64,000 bases of DNA from Limibacter armeniacum (GCF_036880985.1 NZ_JBAJNO010000009.1:310001-374000); one strand, 5' to 3'. Counted from the first letter of the stretch, positions 5,980-14,041 are shown. Numbers and translations: made by a program. Notes: generated by a model from the letters alone, not told the origin.

Positions 5980-6909
5980 ATGGAACAAGTAATGGAATAC
6001 ACCACCGAGGAAAAGCAGCAGATCATTGACCTGCTCCAGTACAAGCGGGAGCAGTCCAGCCTGGGCAGCGACGCCAAGTTTGCCGTCAGCATCGGGCTGA
6101 ACAAGGGGGTCTACTCCCAGCTCAAGAACGGCAGGTACACCAACAAGGGCGGCAAGTCGCTGCTCTCGCACCAGAACTGGGTGCGCATCGCCCGCTTCGT
6201 GGGCTACAGCCACCACAGCGAGCTGTCCTGGAAGACCGCCCGCACGCAGGTGTTCTCCGTGATCAGCGCGCAGCTCACCTTCTGCCAGCAGCACAGCACC
6301 ACGGGCATTTTCTGCGACATCGCCGGCATCGGCAAGAGTCATGCGGGCAAGGCCTACGCCGAGCAGAACACCAACGCCTTTTACCTCAACTGCGGGGAGG
6401 CGCCCAAGAAGTCGGGCTTCATCAAGCTGCTGGCCCGGACACTGGGTTTTGAGCAGGCGGGCAGCCTGGAGCAGCTTTTCATGGACTGCGTCTACTACCT
6501 GAAGACGCTGACCAACCCCATCGTCATCCTGGACGAGGCGGGTGACCTGGAGCAGAGCGCTGTGCTGCTGCTCAAGCGCCTCTACAACGAGCTGGAATTC
6601 GCCTGTGGCCTGTACATGTTGGGGGCCGAGGGGCTCAGGAAGAAGATGGACACCGGCGTAAGGCTGAGGAAGAACGGCTACGAGGAGATATTCAGCCGCT
6701 TCGGGGGCAAGTACACCAGGCTGATCCCGGAGGGGCACGAAAGGCTGAAGTTCATGAGGGCCATGGCCCGTGACATTGTCGAGGCGCAGGGGATCAAAAA
6801 CCAGGAGGCCATCAAGAACATCCTGACCATCAGCGCGGGCTTTGACATGCGCCGCATCCGCAAGGAGGTGATGAAGGTGCAGCTGGAGGAACGCCTGAAC
6901 AGCAACTGA
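5980..6909 (+). CDS. MuB-like AAA+ ATPase, transposition target-DNA activator
   Basis: The 309-aa product has an N-terminal helix-turn-helix-like domain (about residues 8-60, FAVSIGLNKGVYSQLKNG), Walker A at 114-121 (DIAGIGKS) and Walker B at 180-188 (PIVILDEAG). This is the domain order of Mu B, which binds DNA as an ATP-dependent filament, selects target DNA and stimulates MuA. It follows the transposase gene after a 71-bp gap that carries the 17-bp promoter-like repeat, so it may also have its own promoter. A second in-frame ATG lies four codons in. Confidence 0.93.
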   Translation: MEQVMEYTTEEKQQIIDLLQYKREQSSLGSDAKFAVSIGLNKGVYSQLKNGRYTNKGGKSLLSHQNWVRIARFVGYSHHSELSWKTARTQVFSVISAQLTFCQQHSTTGIFCDIAGIGKSHAGKAYAEQNTNAFYLNCGEAPKKSGFIKLLARTLGFEQAGSLEQLFMDCVYYLKTLTNPIVILDEAGDLEQSAVLLLKRLYNELEFACGLYMLGAEGLRKKMDTGVRLRKNGYEEIFSRFGGKYTRLIPEGHERLKFMRAMARDIVEAQGIKNQEAIKNILTISAGFDMRRIRKEVMKVQLEERLNSN

Positions 6910-6958
6910 GCATACCATACCTAGTCATAATGTCTAACAATTAAAAACAATCTGAACG

Positions 6959-7369
6959 ATGAACAAGAACAAATTCAACAACCCGGAAACACTGCTGTCG
7001 AAACTGGCCCTGATCAGGCTGGAGAAGGAAAGGATCGCCGAGGAGCAGCGCGAGCTGGAGGCCAAGATCCAGGAGTGGGTGGACGCGCACCCGGAGCAGT
7101 TTGCGGAAAGCAACACGCTGAACCTGGAGGGCGGTAAGCTGGCCTTGACCACGCAGCGCAAGGTGGAGGTCAGTCCGGACTTCGAGGCGCTGGAGTTTGC
7201 CCTGGAGTACCCCGAGCTGGTTGACATCAAGCTGCCGCTGGCCAAGGTGAGCAAGGCCATGTCGCTGGAGAAGGTGGCCGCCGACCTGGAGCAGGCAGGC
7301 ATCCGCATTGTGGAGAACCCGAAAAAACGCCTGACGATCACGGCCTACCCACCGTCAGACAAGCAGTAA
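6959..7369 (+). CDS. Gam-like host-nuclease inhibitor
   Basis: The 136-aa product has an N-terminal coiled-coil helix (LSKLALIRLEKERIAEEQRELEAKI) leading into a compact region that includes TLNLEGGKLALTTQRKVEVSP. This helix-plus-LEGG layout is that of the Mu Gam / host-nuclease-inhibitor family, whose Ku-like dimers bind DNA ends and shield them from RecBCD-type exonucleases. Position after MuB and before a GemA-like gene fits the Mu semi-essential early region. A G+C-rich hairpin follows the stop. Confidence 0.75.
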   Translation: MNKNKFNNPETLLSKLALIRLEKERIAEEQRELEAKIQEWVDAHPEQFAESNTLNLEGGKLALTTQRKVEVSPDFEALEFALEYPELVDIKLPLAKVSKAMSLEKVAADLEQAGIRIVENPKKRLTITAYPPSDKQ

Positions 7370-7379
7370 ATGTATCACC

Positions 7380-7406
7380 GGGGGCGGTGGCCAACCCGCT
7401 GCCCCC
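7380..7406 (+). other. Intercistronic G+C hairpin
   Basis: GGGGGC (7380-7385) pairs with GCCCCC (7401-7406) in the 52-bp gap between the Gam-like and GemA-like genes. No T run follows, so it is more likely an mRNA-processing or attenuation structure than a full terminator. Confidence 0.5.
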
Positions 7407-7421
7407 TAACCTGAAAGTGAG

Positions 7422-7880
7422 ATGAACCAAAGGCAAAGGAAATACTTCTACGTGCTGCTCAAGAAGCTGGGGTTGCAGGAGCAGAAGGGGCTGCTGGTGT
7501 TGCAGTACACCGAAGGGCGCACCGACAGCACCGCCGCCATGAGCCAGCAGGAGGTCAGCCGCATGCTCGATGACCTGGGCAGACAGGCCGGAAAGCTGCC
7601 GGTAACTGGGGAACAGGTATCCGTCAAGCGGATGCGTAGCAAGATCCTGCACCTGGCAGGCGAGAGCGGCTTCGCACCGGAAGGGCAGATCAACTGGGAC
7701 CTGTTCAACGGCTTTATGGAGCGCCGCAGCTACCTGCAAAAGCCCCTGGGCAAGTACGCATACAAGGAACTTCCCCGGCTGGTGAGCCAGTTCGAGCAGA
7801 TGGCCGACAACTTCCGGCGCACCCGCTTCAATGCCTACCTGCAAGAAGAACTCAAAAACCTAAAGATCGGCACAAGATGA
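7422..7880 (+). CDS. GemA/gp16-like early regulatory protein
   Basis: The 152-aa product begins MNQRQRKYFYVLLKKLGLQE and continues with a YTEGRTDSTAAMSQQEVSRMLDDL segment, the usual pattern of the Mu GemA/gp16 family: an N-terminal helix pair, a short T/S-rich turn, then a helix around the L..LE/D motif. GemA in Mu affects host gene expression and DNA topology. The family match is by pattern and operon position. The stop overlaps the next start as ATGA (7877-7880). Confidence 0.65.
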   Translation: MNQRQRKYFYVLLKKLGLQEQKGLLVLQYTEGRTDSTAAMSQQEVSRMLDDLGRQAGKLPVTGEQVSVKRMRSKILHLAGESGFAPEGQINWDLFNGFMERRSYLQKPLGKYAYKELPRLVSQFEQMADNFRRTRFNAYLQEELKNLKIGTR

Positions 7881-8218
7881 ATCACCAACACTTTACACTC
7901 TCGCTCTACCGGCAGGAATGGGACATCCTCCGGGAGGTCATCAGGAAGGCACTGGAAAGCGGCAAACAGGGCCCCCCGCTCCCTTACCTGCTGCTGCGGG
8001 AGCTGTCCGGGGCTATCGGGGAGCTGGACACCTCAGGCTACCTGACCACCCTGCAACTGAAGGAGTCCGAGACCGTGGTACTGAAAGACATGGTCCGCGC
8101 CGCATGGGGCAGCCATGCCGCCAGCCAGGAGGAAAAGCACTTTATCTGCGCACTCTGGGGAGCACTCGACAGCTGGGTAAGCATCAATATTTTACAACAA
8201 CTACATAAAACCGCCTAA
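7877..8218 (+). CDS. Hypothetical early phage protein, 113 aa
   Basis: Unrecognised. A soluble helical protein with a leucine-rich middle (GPPLPYLLLRELSGAIGELD) and a hydrophobic last third (CALWGALDSWVSINILQQL). It is translationally coupled to the GemA-like gene through ATGA and is followed after 5 bp by the next gene, so it belongs to the same early transcript. Position in the semi-essential region suggests host takeover or replication support, but nothing in the sequence identifies the activity. Confidence 0.7.
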   Translation: MNHQHFTLSLYRQEWDILREVIRKALESGKQGPPLPYLLLRELSGAIGELDTSGYLTTLQLKESETVVLKDMVRAAWGSHAASQEEKHFICALWGALDSWVSINILQQLHKTA

Positions 8219-8223
8219 AAACT

Positions 8224-8709
8224 ATGGAAACAGAACTGGAACTAATGATTGTGGAGATTGACCCGACGCTGACGATACGCATCCACTCCAGCGAGGACAT
8301 CAACAACTTTGTGGTGACCAACACCGATGCGGCCAGGGCCCTGAAGGTTGACCCCGGCTACCTGCGCAACATCAAGAGCAACAACCTGGACGTGCTCAAG
8401 CGGGACAGCGACTGGATCATCTTCCGGATGCCGACCGCCGGGGGCTACCAGCTCACCACCTGCTGGAGCCGACAGGGCATCATCAAGCTGTGCGACTTCT
8501 TCTCCCACCCGGAAGCCCGGAAGCTGAAGCAATGGGCCAAGGACTTCACCCATGCGGACCGCAAAAGGAAGGAGCACCACAGCGGGGCCCTGAAGGATGC
8601 GCAGATAGAGCTGCTGATGAGGATCGTGAACGGGGAGATGAGCGAGCAGACCCGCAAGGAGGTCATGAAGGCCTTTGAAACACTTAGAGCAATAATCAAC
8701 AACAACTAA
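8224..8709 (+). CDS. Probable phage DNA-binding protein (BRO/KilA-N-like features)
   Basis: 161 aa. Residues 30-60 (VVTNTDAARALKVDPGYLRNIKSNN) read as a helix-turn-helix; the following WIIFRM...TCWSRQGIIKLCDFFSHPEARKLKQWAKDF resembles the start of BRO-N/ORF6N-type antirepressor domains, where a strand pair is followed by a helix carrying a GIIKL/GVIAL motif. The C-terminal half is a charged helix. Such proteins bind DNA and often tune phage gene expression. The family assignment is tentative. It is part of the early + strand operon. Confidence 0.6.
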   Translation: METELELMIVEIDPTLTIRIHSSEDINNFVVTNTDAARALKVDPGYLRNIKSNNLDVLKRDSDWIIFRMPTAGGYQLTTCWSRQGIIKLCDFFSHPEARKLKQWAKDFTHADRKRKEHHSGALKDAQIELLMRIVNGEMSEQTRKEVMKAFETLRAIINNN

Positions 8710-8721
8710 TCTAACTCGACA

Positions 8722-9000
8722 ATGGAAAATCTTATGATGAACGAAGAGATGGGCACAACGGTATTGGCCCCAATCAGAAACCGCTACTTCCTTTGCGATT
8801 CGGTATATGTGTTCCACAAGGGCATGATCCTGCAAACGCTGGTGTCGGCCATCTTCCTGCTGGACGAGGAGACCGGGCAGGTGGGCTACTCGGTGTATGT
8901 GGGCAGGCAGGAGCGCATAGACGTGCCGGAAAGCAGGGTGTTCGGCACCGTGGAGGAGCTTTTTGACAGTATCCCCAAAAAGACCGTCTCCCTCGGGTAG
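8722..9000 (+). CDS. Hypothetical early phage protein, 92 aa
   Basis: Unrecognised. A small mostly beta-looking protein with alternating hydrophobic strands (FLCDSVYVFHKGMILQTLVSA, VGYSVYVGRQERIDV) and no membrane segment. It lies 12 bp after the previous gene and ends just before the hairpin at 9018-9034, so it is probably the last gene of the first early transcript segment. Confidence 0.7.
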   Translation: MENLMMNEEMGTTVLAPIRNRYFLCDSVYVFHKGMILQTLVSAIFLLDEETGQVGYSVYVGRQERIDVPESRVFGTVEELFDSIPKKTVSLG

Positions 9001-9017
9001 GCAAACGGGCCGGAGCT

Positions 9018-9034
9018 GCCACCCACCCGGTGGC
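9018..9034 (+). terminator. Hairpin, possible partial terminator
   Basis: GCCACC (9018-9023) and GGTGGC (9029-9034) form a perfect 6-bp stem with a 5-nt loop right after the stop at 9000 and just before the promoter-like repeat at 9050. It lacks a T run. Confidence 0.45.
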
Positions 9035-9049
9035 GGCCCCATTCCGTGG

Positions 9050-9066
9050 CCCTGTACCTTTCACCC
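9050..9066 (+). repeat. 17-bp repeat CCCTGTACCTTTCACCC, copy 2
   Basis: Identical to 5923-5939 and again about 40 bp upstream of a start codon (9106). It supports that ATG over the in-frame ATG at 9046, which would place this element inside the coding region. Confidence 0.6.
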
Positions 9067-9105
9067 CTAAACACCCTGTATCGGAAACAAAACCTTAAAA
9101 ATCAA

Positions 9106-9609
9106 ATGCGCATAAACCACGATTACGTCTTCGAGACCAAGAAAGGCAAGGTGTCGGTCAGGGCCACCAGCCTTGTGGAGGCAGCCAAGAGGCTGATGTT
9201 CTGTGGCGTAAAAGCCACCCCATACACCCGTACAAAGAGGACCCTCAAGTACAGGCTAAGGCGAAAAGGCCTGACGGGCTACCTGCAACTGGAGTACCAC
9301 CCCGAGACCGGCAGCCTGGAGCGGTTCTACAGCACCTTCAAAAGGGAAGGGAAACCGCTTGACAAGGTACAGGTCTATACCTTGCTCCAAGTCATCCCCC
9401 TCACGGCCGGCAAGGTGGCCGAAATGGAGGAGGACTTCACGGTAACCCATCTCCAGCACCGGTCAGGTGGTAAGGATACCAATCTGGGTGGGGACATGGG
9501 AAAACTTCTCGGCAGGCATAAGGCCGGAAGCCCCGCAGAGCCGGCACCGGGAGCCGGAAGGATGCAGGTAAAAAACTACAGCAACATTAAAAGCAACGTA
9601 CTATGCTAA
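9106..9609 (+). CDS. Hypothetical early/middle phage protein, 167 aa
   Basis: Unrecognised. The start at 9106 (MRINHDYVF) is preferred over 9046 because a promoter-like repeat lies at 9050-9066. The N-terminal part is basic (RTKRTLKYRLRRKGL), suggesting nucleic-acid contact; the C-terminal 50 residues are glycine/alanine/proline-rich and probably disordered. The end overlaps the next start by 7 bp. Confidence 0.65.
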   Translation: MRINHDYVFETKKGKVSVRATSLVEAAKRLMFCGVKATPYTRTKRTLKYRLRRKGLTGYLQLEYHPETGSLERFYSTFKREGKPLDKVQVYTLLQVIPLTAGKVAEMEEDFTVTHLQHRSGGKDTNLGGDMGKLLGRHKAGSPAEPAPGAGRMQVKNYSNIKSNVLC

Positions 9610-10016
9610 GAAGGATAATGAATAGAAAAGTGAAGGCAAGGTTTTACTGGTATTCAAGCAGTGCTGAGATTGCTAATTTACTCTTTAATGGGGTGATCCC
9701 TGCTGGGACTCCCTGCTACAGCTCCATACGGTGTGCCAGGGACAATAGGAGAATAGGCCTGAACCGCCAAAACGCTATGGTGCTGGAAATGGAGTTTGAC
9801 CTCTACTTCTGGTTCTGGCTACTCCACTACTTGCCTGCCCGCCTGGAGTCCTGGATAGTAAAGGCAAGGGGGAAAGGCGAGCTGAAGCATCACCTTTGCG
9901 GGTCTACCACAAAGGACCACCCTTTCGAGTCGCTGGCCTACTCCTTTGTCAACGGGGAGGGAAGAGTGATACACAGGGTCTTTGCGACAAGACAGGTGAC
10001 CTATTCCATACCTTAA
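9603..10016 (+). CDS. Hypothetical phage protein, 137 aa
   Basis: Unrecognised. Rich in aromatic residues (FYWYSSSAEIAN, LYFWFWLLHYLPARLESW) with several basic patches; the tryptophan-rich centre could be a buried core rather than a membrane span because it is short and flanked by charges. An alternative ATG lies at 9618. It overlaps the previous gene by 7 bp and precedes a zinc-ribbon gene by 12 bp. Confidence 0.6.
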   Translation: MLRRIMNRKVKARFYWYSSSAEIANLLFNGVIPAGTPCYSSIRCARDNRRIGLNRQNAMVLEMEFDLYFWFWLLHYLPARLESWIVKARGKGELKHHLCGSTTKDHPFESLAYSFVNGEGRVIHRVFATRQVTYSIP

Positions 10017-10028
10017 CCCCTATTAACT

Positions 10029-10247
10029 ATGGCACAATACATTGATGAGCATGGTTTTTTGAACGAAATAGACCATGAGTTCACCCCCCAGATAGTTTGC
10101 CCCCATTGTGGTTATGAAGATGAGGATGTAGATGAGTATCATGACAATGAGGGAGAGTCCAGGTGTGGCAACTGCAACCGATGGTTTTTATACGAACGGC
10201 ATTTCTCTTATTCAACATACCACCTAGATGAAACCGACGATGAGTAA
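10029..10247 (+). CDS. Small zinc-ribbon protein, 72 aa
   Basis: Two CxxC knuckles are visible, CPHCG at about residues 24-28 and CGNCN at about 46-50, separated by about 20 acidic residues: a four-cysteine zinc ribbon. The rest is strongly acidic. Small phage zinc ribbons usually act in protein-protein or nucleic-acid binding; the partner here is unknown. Its end overlaps the start of the next gene. Confidence 0.75.
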   Translation: MAQYIDEHGFLNEIDHEFTPQIVCPHCGYEDEDVDEYHDNEGESRCGNCNRWFLYERHFSYSTYHLDETDDE

Positions 10248-10605
10248 CCCTAAAGCCATACTGTATTTCACCTTTCTAACCGACAGGGATTACAAACGGA
10301 TCAAGCCATTGCTAAAGGGGGAGTTTATGCTGCTGAAAACAAGGCGGATCAGGGAAAAGCAGATATGGCTGGAACCAGAAGAGCGAGTCAAGCCGTTTGA
10401 CTACTACATCAGAATCCCGCTGGACCCATACAAGTGGATCATTGTCTGTGAGGAAAAACCCAAGCTATCTGATTACGAGGTTCAATGGGTTTCAATTAAC
10501 TTACCGAATCACAGAGAGGTGAACTATGCCTATCATACTCCAGCAGGGATAAAGTTCCTGATAGGGGGCCGAAAGCTAACCACCTATAACCCGATATCAA
10601 GGTGA
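10240..10605 (+). CDS. Hypothetical phage protein, about 121 aa
   Basis: Unrecognised. The ATG at 10240 overlaps the stop of the zinc-ribbon gene (ATGAGTAA) and is preferred for coupling; an ATG at 10228 is also possible. The product looks like a compact alpha/beta domain with many aromatic residues (YFTFLTDRDYKRIKPLL, YYIRIPLDPYKWIIVCEE). It is the last gene before a strong terminator at 10652. Confidence 0.65.
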   Translation: MSNPKAILYFTFLTDRDYKRIKPLLKGEFMLLKTRRIREKQIWLEPEERVKPFDYYIRIPLDPYKWIIVCEEKPKLSDYEVQWVSINLPNHREVNYAYHTPAGIKFLIGGRKLTTYNPISR

Positions 10606-10651
10606 ATAATGGAACCCCTTACAGCCCCTTCATGTGGAAATACGATTAATC

Positions 10652-10680
10652 AAAGCCTCCGGATTGGAGGCTTTTTATTT
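10652..10680 (+). terminator. Rho-independent terminator of the early region
   Basis: AAAGCCTCC (10652-10660), 5-nt loop, GGAGGCTTT (10666-10674), then a T-rich run. It ends the long + strand early transcript before the isolated gene at 10761. Confidence 0.85.
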
Positions 10681-10760
10681 TGGCATGAATTGTTAAAAAA
10701 GTTCCCATCATTTAAAAAAGATAACATTTTTGAGACCTGTACCCTGAAACCATTCACTGT
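10681..10760 (+). promoter_or_regulatory. Promoter/control region of the 10761 gene
   Basis: An 80-bp A+T-rich gap in otherwise G+C-rich DNA. It contains TAACATTTTTG, close to the Bacteroidota -7 box, CCTGTACC resembling the 17-bp repeats, and CCATCATTTA (10705-10714), equal to the core of iteron unit B. Together these suggest a separately controlled middle promoter, possibly under repressor or transposase control. Confidence 0.5.
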
Positions 10761-11000
10761 ATGAAGTTTTTTGACCTGAAGAAATATGCCATCAAGAAGC
10801 GGTTTGATGAAGAGATCAAGAAGATGCCCTACGGGCGTTTTGACAGCCGGAAGGACATCGTGCTGGAAAAATTGCAGTATGAGTTTTTCCTGAGCAAGCG
10901 CAGGCTGTCTGATATCCTTTTCTGCGAGGAGATCCTCGAACCGACTGAGAACATGAAGCGGATGCTCTCCTCCTCTTCCCTGTTCAGCAAAGATATATAG
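10761..11000 (+). CDS. Candidate middle/late transcription activator, 79 aa
   Basis: A small basic protein on its own transcription unit between a strong terminator (10652) and a two-way terminator (11043). Residues 28-52 (SRKDIVLEKLQYEFFLSKRRLSDIL) resemble the helix-turn-helix of region-4-like or Mor/C-type activators: a helix, a turn at FLS, then a basic recognition helix KRRLSDIL. In Mu, the small activators Mor and C sit exactly between early genes and late operons. Sequence similarity to Mor itself is not evident, so this is inference from size, basic HTH-like segment and position. Confidence 0.5.
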   Translation: MKFFDLKKYAIKKRFDEEIKKMPYGRFDSRKDIVLEKLQYEFFLSKRRLSDILFCEEILEPTENMKRMLSSSSLFSKDI

Positions 11001-11042
11001 CGGATTCCATTTGTATCCATTTGGGTTTTATGTGAAGTTTTG

Positions 11043-11077
11043 AAAATCCCCCTTGCCTTGCAGGAGGGATTTTTTTA
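11043..11077. terminator. Bidirectional terminator between converging transcripts
   Basis: AAAATCCC...GGGATTTT stem with T runs on both strands, placed between the + gene ending at 11000 and the - late arm ending at 11075. Confidence 0.8.
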
Positions 11078-11617
11078 TTGCCGCATCACCCGCTTGCCAA
11101 GCTCAAGCCCAGCACCGGCGGTTTCGGTCAGGGCCTTCCAGCTGTCGCAGCTCAGGTCGTGCAGGCTGGTGCTGTAGGAGATGATATGGACCGGCACGCC
11201 CTCATGGTCACTGTCGAGCTTTCTGCCGATCCCTATCAGGCGGGAGAAAGCGGGGTGGCTGATCCCCTTGACCACTTCATTGACGGCGGCAACCAGCCGC
11301 AAATGCTCCAGTGCTTTTTCCATGCGCTGGCTGTCAATAGTCCGGTAGCGGGTACTGCCCAGCTCCTTGCTCTCCAGATGCAGGTTGACCAGTTCCTGGC
11401 TGGCGTCCGTGTTCCTTCCCTGCTGCCTGATGGTGGCCTCGGAGAATTCCACAAACACCGCCGGAAGGGGGTAAGCCCTTTCCGACTCCTCGTAGAGGTA
11501 CTGGTTGTTGAACAGGTCCACGTGCGCCACGTCCTCCAGCCCGTAGGTGGCGAAGATGTCTTTTGCCCTTTGGCTCTTCAGCTCTTCGGCTATTGCCTTG
11601 TAGAGTATATCCAGCAT
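11075..11617 (-). CDS. Phage tail-completion/terminator-type protein, 180 aa
   Basis: Last gene of the leftward late arm. Features such as FNNQYLYEESERAYPLPAVFVEF and TSLHDLSCDSW suggest the alpha/beta fold of small tail-terminator or head-tail connector proteins: a short interface strand set after an N-terminal helix. It directly follows the gpG-like morphogenesis gene, where Mu-like phages place the tail terminator and gp37-like proteins. The role is inferred from order; the exact family is not recognised. Confidence 0.6.
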   Translation of the reverse strand: MLDILYKAIAEELKSQRAKDIFATYGLEDVAHVDLFNNQYLYEESERAYPLPAVFVEFSEATIRQQGRNTDASQELVNLHLESKELGSTRYRTIDSQRMEKALEHLRLVAAVNEVVKGISHPAFSRLIGIGRKLDSDHEGVPVHIISYSTSLHDLSCDSWKALTETAGAGLELGKRVMRQ

Positions 11618-12148
11618 TTAAATACGTTTTAATCCTGATTTAATCGTTTCCTCAATCTGCCGCTGTATGCGTTTTCCCAGAAAGGCAGAAGCTCCCATAA
11701 ACTGCCGTTTGGGGATATTCTGCTTTATGGTTCTGCTGTGCCCGCTTCTCTTGTGCGCCTTGACCTTGCTCCCTCTTCGGGTATGCTCCCTTACCGTTGT
11801 ACCCTTGATGCGCTGCTGCACCGTTCCCTTAAATCCCTCATTGTGGATTCTTGCATAAGGGACATCGGTGCCTACCGTGACACTGTCACGGCTCTTGCTT
11901 ACAATACGGATACTGCGGCGGAGCCTTCCGGACTGCACCAGGGTGGTCAGGTTCTTTTTCTTGCCCGTCTTTCCCCATCGGCCCTTCTCATCCTTCTTGG
12001 TGGGTTTCCACCGCTGGTAGCCCCGGTCGATAAAGCCCTTCCGCTTGAAGGACTGCTTGTAGAAGCTGACCGCCGTCACACCTACCAGCTGTGGGGTCTT
12101 GCGGTAGGCTTTCAGCAGTGCATCCTGTGTCTTTATCCACTCTTTCAT
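11618..12148 (-). CDS. Phage virion morphogenesis (gpG/tail completion) protein
   Basis: A 176-aa, very basic protein. The motif sequence FIDRGYQRWKPTKKD...LVQSGRLRRSIRI...DVPYARIHNEG is diagnostic of the phage virion morphogenesis family: aromatic W-x-P after a basic helix, LxxSGxLRxSI, and the PYAxxHNEG strand. Members complete or stabilise tail and head joining in Mu- and P2-like phages. The RRGSKVKAHKRSGHSR insert is unusually rich in basic residues. It abuts the tape measure gene with no gap. Confidence 0.85.
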   Translation of the reverse strand: MKEWIKTQDALLKAYRKTPQLVGVTAVSFYKQSFKRKGFIDRGYQRWKPTKKDEKGRWGKTGKKKNLTTLVQSGRLRRSIRIVSKSRDSVTVGTDVPYARIHNEGFKGTVQQRIKGTTVREHTRRGSKVKAHKRSGHSRTIKQNIPKRQFMGASAFLGKRIQRQIEETIKSGLKRI

Positions 12149-14041
12149 CTAGTAAGCTGTTTCTGCATTGCGCACGACACGGGTCAGGAGTTCGCTGAGC
12201 TGCGACTCAAGGTCCTCTGCCTCTGCAATGCTGTTTTTCACATGGATGGTAACGTTCTGAGCCAGTGCCCCCAGGTTGACGGTTATGCTCCGTCCTGCAC
12301 CGCTGCCGCTTCCCCCAAATGAGTTGGAGGCCTCCGGCGTCGGAGGGGTCACGGGCGTTGCGGTTCCACCACCAGCCATCGTGCTGTTGGCTTCCGGGTT
12401 GCTGGCCTTTGGGGTATCCGTGGTTTTCACCTGGATAATCTCCTTCTTTCCGGCAAGGTCACTGCTGAAGTCCTTCTTCAGCTTGTCCCAGTTGGCGCTT
12501 GCCAGGTCAAAGTCACCCGCCAGCAGGTTGTTGACAATCTCGAAGGCAGTCTTTGCCGCTCCCGTCACGGCCTGTATGCTGGAAAGGATCTTGGATTTCA
12601 TCCTGTCCCAGGTACTGCCTTCCCCAAAGAGGCGGTCCACCAGTGCCTTGCCGCCAATCTTCTGCCAGAATTCCGAGACCTTTCCCCCCAGCCAATCCCA
12701 GAGCTTGCCGATCCCCTTCAGGGCGGAGGTCCACAGCATCCATACCATGTAGAGCTCTTTCGCCACCGCCTTGATGGATTGCATCACGGCCCAGATGGCG
12801 ACCTTGAGCACAAGCCCTACAGGGGCGATGGCAGCCTTGATGTATTCCCAGGTGATGCGGAACTGCTCGGCATGGGCATTGATAAAGGCCATTGCCTGGT
12901 TGATGGTCTGGTAAAAGAGCAGCCGGGCTTTCAGTGTCAGCGTATCAAAGAAGTTTCCTACAGCGGAGAAGGTTCCTGAGAATTTCAACACTTCCTTGTT
13001 GATGGCCTCCTCCAGGGCAAGGCGCTGCTTTTGCTTCCGGATGTAAGGATCGTTCATGTCGATAAGCTTGCCCATTTCCAGGTCCATGTTCCGGAGCATG
13101 CCGATAAAGCGCTTTCCGGCATCCTCACCGGGACCGGCAAACAGGTTGGCGATGATTTCCTGCTGCGCCTGCAAGTCGGCGTTTTTCATCACGCCACTGA
13201 TCTGTTGCAGGGCGTCCATTGTCGTCATGGCCCCGCCCTTGATCCTGGCAGACATGGCATTGACATCCACCCCCAGTTTTTGCAGGCTGTCCCTGGTCGC
13301 TTTCGGGAGTTCCTTCAGCCGCAGGTTGGCTTCCTTGATGGAGTCTATGGCCTTGTCCTGATAGATCCCCTCCCGGAAGGACTTCACGATCAGGGCCCCC
13401 GACTGCTCGGCATTCAGTCCTGCCGCCTTCAGCTGGGTGGAGTATTCCTTGATCCAGTCCAGGTCAGCATTGCCTCCGGTAGCCAGCAGCACATCCTCAA
13501 TCACCTTGGCGGCCTCCATGCCTGTGATGCCAAATTCCTTTGACATGGCATTGGTAGCCTCCCTGACCTCCTTGGCTTCCTTTCCGAACACCGAGCTGAT
13601 ACCCATCACCTTGGCCGTGAGGTCGTCCAGCTCCTGCCCGGTCACCTGGAAGAGCAGGCGCACCTGGGTTTGCTGCTCCCGGGCTTCCTTGCTCACCTTT
13701 ACAAGGTGCTGCCCCAGCTTGTAGATACCTGTCACCAGCGTGACCACCGCCGCTGCCGCTGCCAGGTAGGGGTTGGAGAGCATAGGCCCCAACTGGTCCA
13801 TAAAGGGCACCTTGCTGGAGATGGCCTCATAGAGTTGCATATTCTGAAGGGAAAAGGCTTTCAGCCCCTGGCTGGCCTCCTGTGTTCCGGAGCGGAAGCG
13901 GGAGAAGAGCCCCTTCGTCTTGGTTTTCAGGCTTTCGGTAGCGGTTTCCACCTTCCGGAACTGTTTCCGGATGCCGTCCAGCCCTTGTGAAAAGCTGTCC
14001 TTGATGTTGAACCGTATGCCTATATCAATTAAACTGCCCAT
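12149..14041 (-). CDS. Tail tape measure protein, 630 aa
   Basis: Begins MGSLIDIGIRFNIKDSFSQGLDGIRKQF, typical of tape measure N-termini, with long helical stretches, an alanine-rich hydrophobic segment (about residues 93-117), and a second hydrophobic region (about 410-440). The middle carries the EVREATNAMSKEFGITGMEAAKVIEDVL motif seen in TP901-type tape measure domains. At 630 aa a moderately short tail is predicted. The C-terminus (EDLESQLSELLTRVVRN) is mirrored by the 66-aa protein at 1978-2178. The gene is separated from the tail chaperone gene (23303), which normally lies directly upstream of it in tailed phages. Confidence 0.9.
   Translation of the reverse strand: MGSLIDIGIRFNIKDSFSQGLDGIRKQFRKVETATESLKTKTKGLFSRFRSGTQEASQGLKAFSLQNMQLYEAISSKVPFMDQLGPMLSNPYLAAAAAVVTLVTGIYKLGQHLVKVSKEAREQQTQVRLLFQVTGQELDDLTAKVMGISSVFGKEAKEVREATNAMSKEFGITGMEAAKVIEDVLLATGGNADLDWIKEYSTQLKAAGLNAEQSGALIVKSFREGIYQDKAIDSIKEANLRLKELPKATRDSLQKLGVDVNAMSARIKGGAMTTMDALQQISGVMKNADLQAQQEIIANLFAGPGEDAGKRFIGMLRNMDLEMGKLIDMNDPYIRKQKQRLALEEAINKEVLKFSGTFSAVGNFFDTLTLKARLLFYQTINQAMAFINAHAEQFRITWEYIKAAIAPVGLVLKVAIWAVMQSIKAVAKELYMVWMLWTSALKGIGKLWDWLGGKVSEFWQKIGGKALVDRLFGEGSTWDRMKSKILSSIQAVTGAAKTAFEIVNNLLAGDFDLASANWDKLKKDFSSDLAGKKEIIQVKTTDTPKASNPEANSTMAGGGTATPVTPPTPEASNSFGGSGSGAGRSITVNLGALAQNVTIHVKNSIAEAEDLESQLSELLTRVVRNAETAY

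Noticed and set aside
5905-6918. 337-codon minus-strand frame opposite the MuB-like gene
   Set aside because: Antisense shadow of a G+C-rich gene; repeated LLAE/VGV-type composition and no family features.
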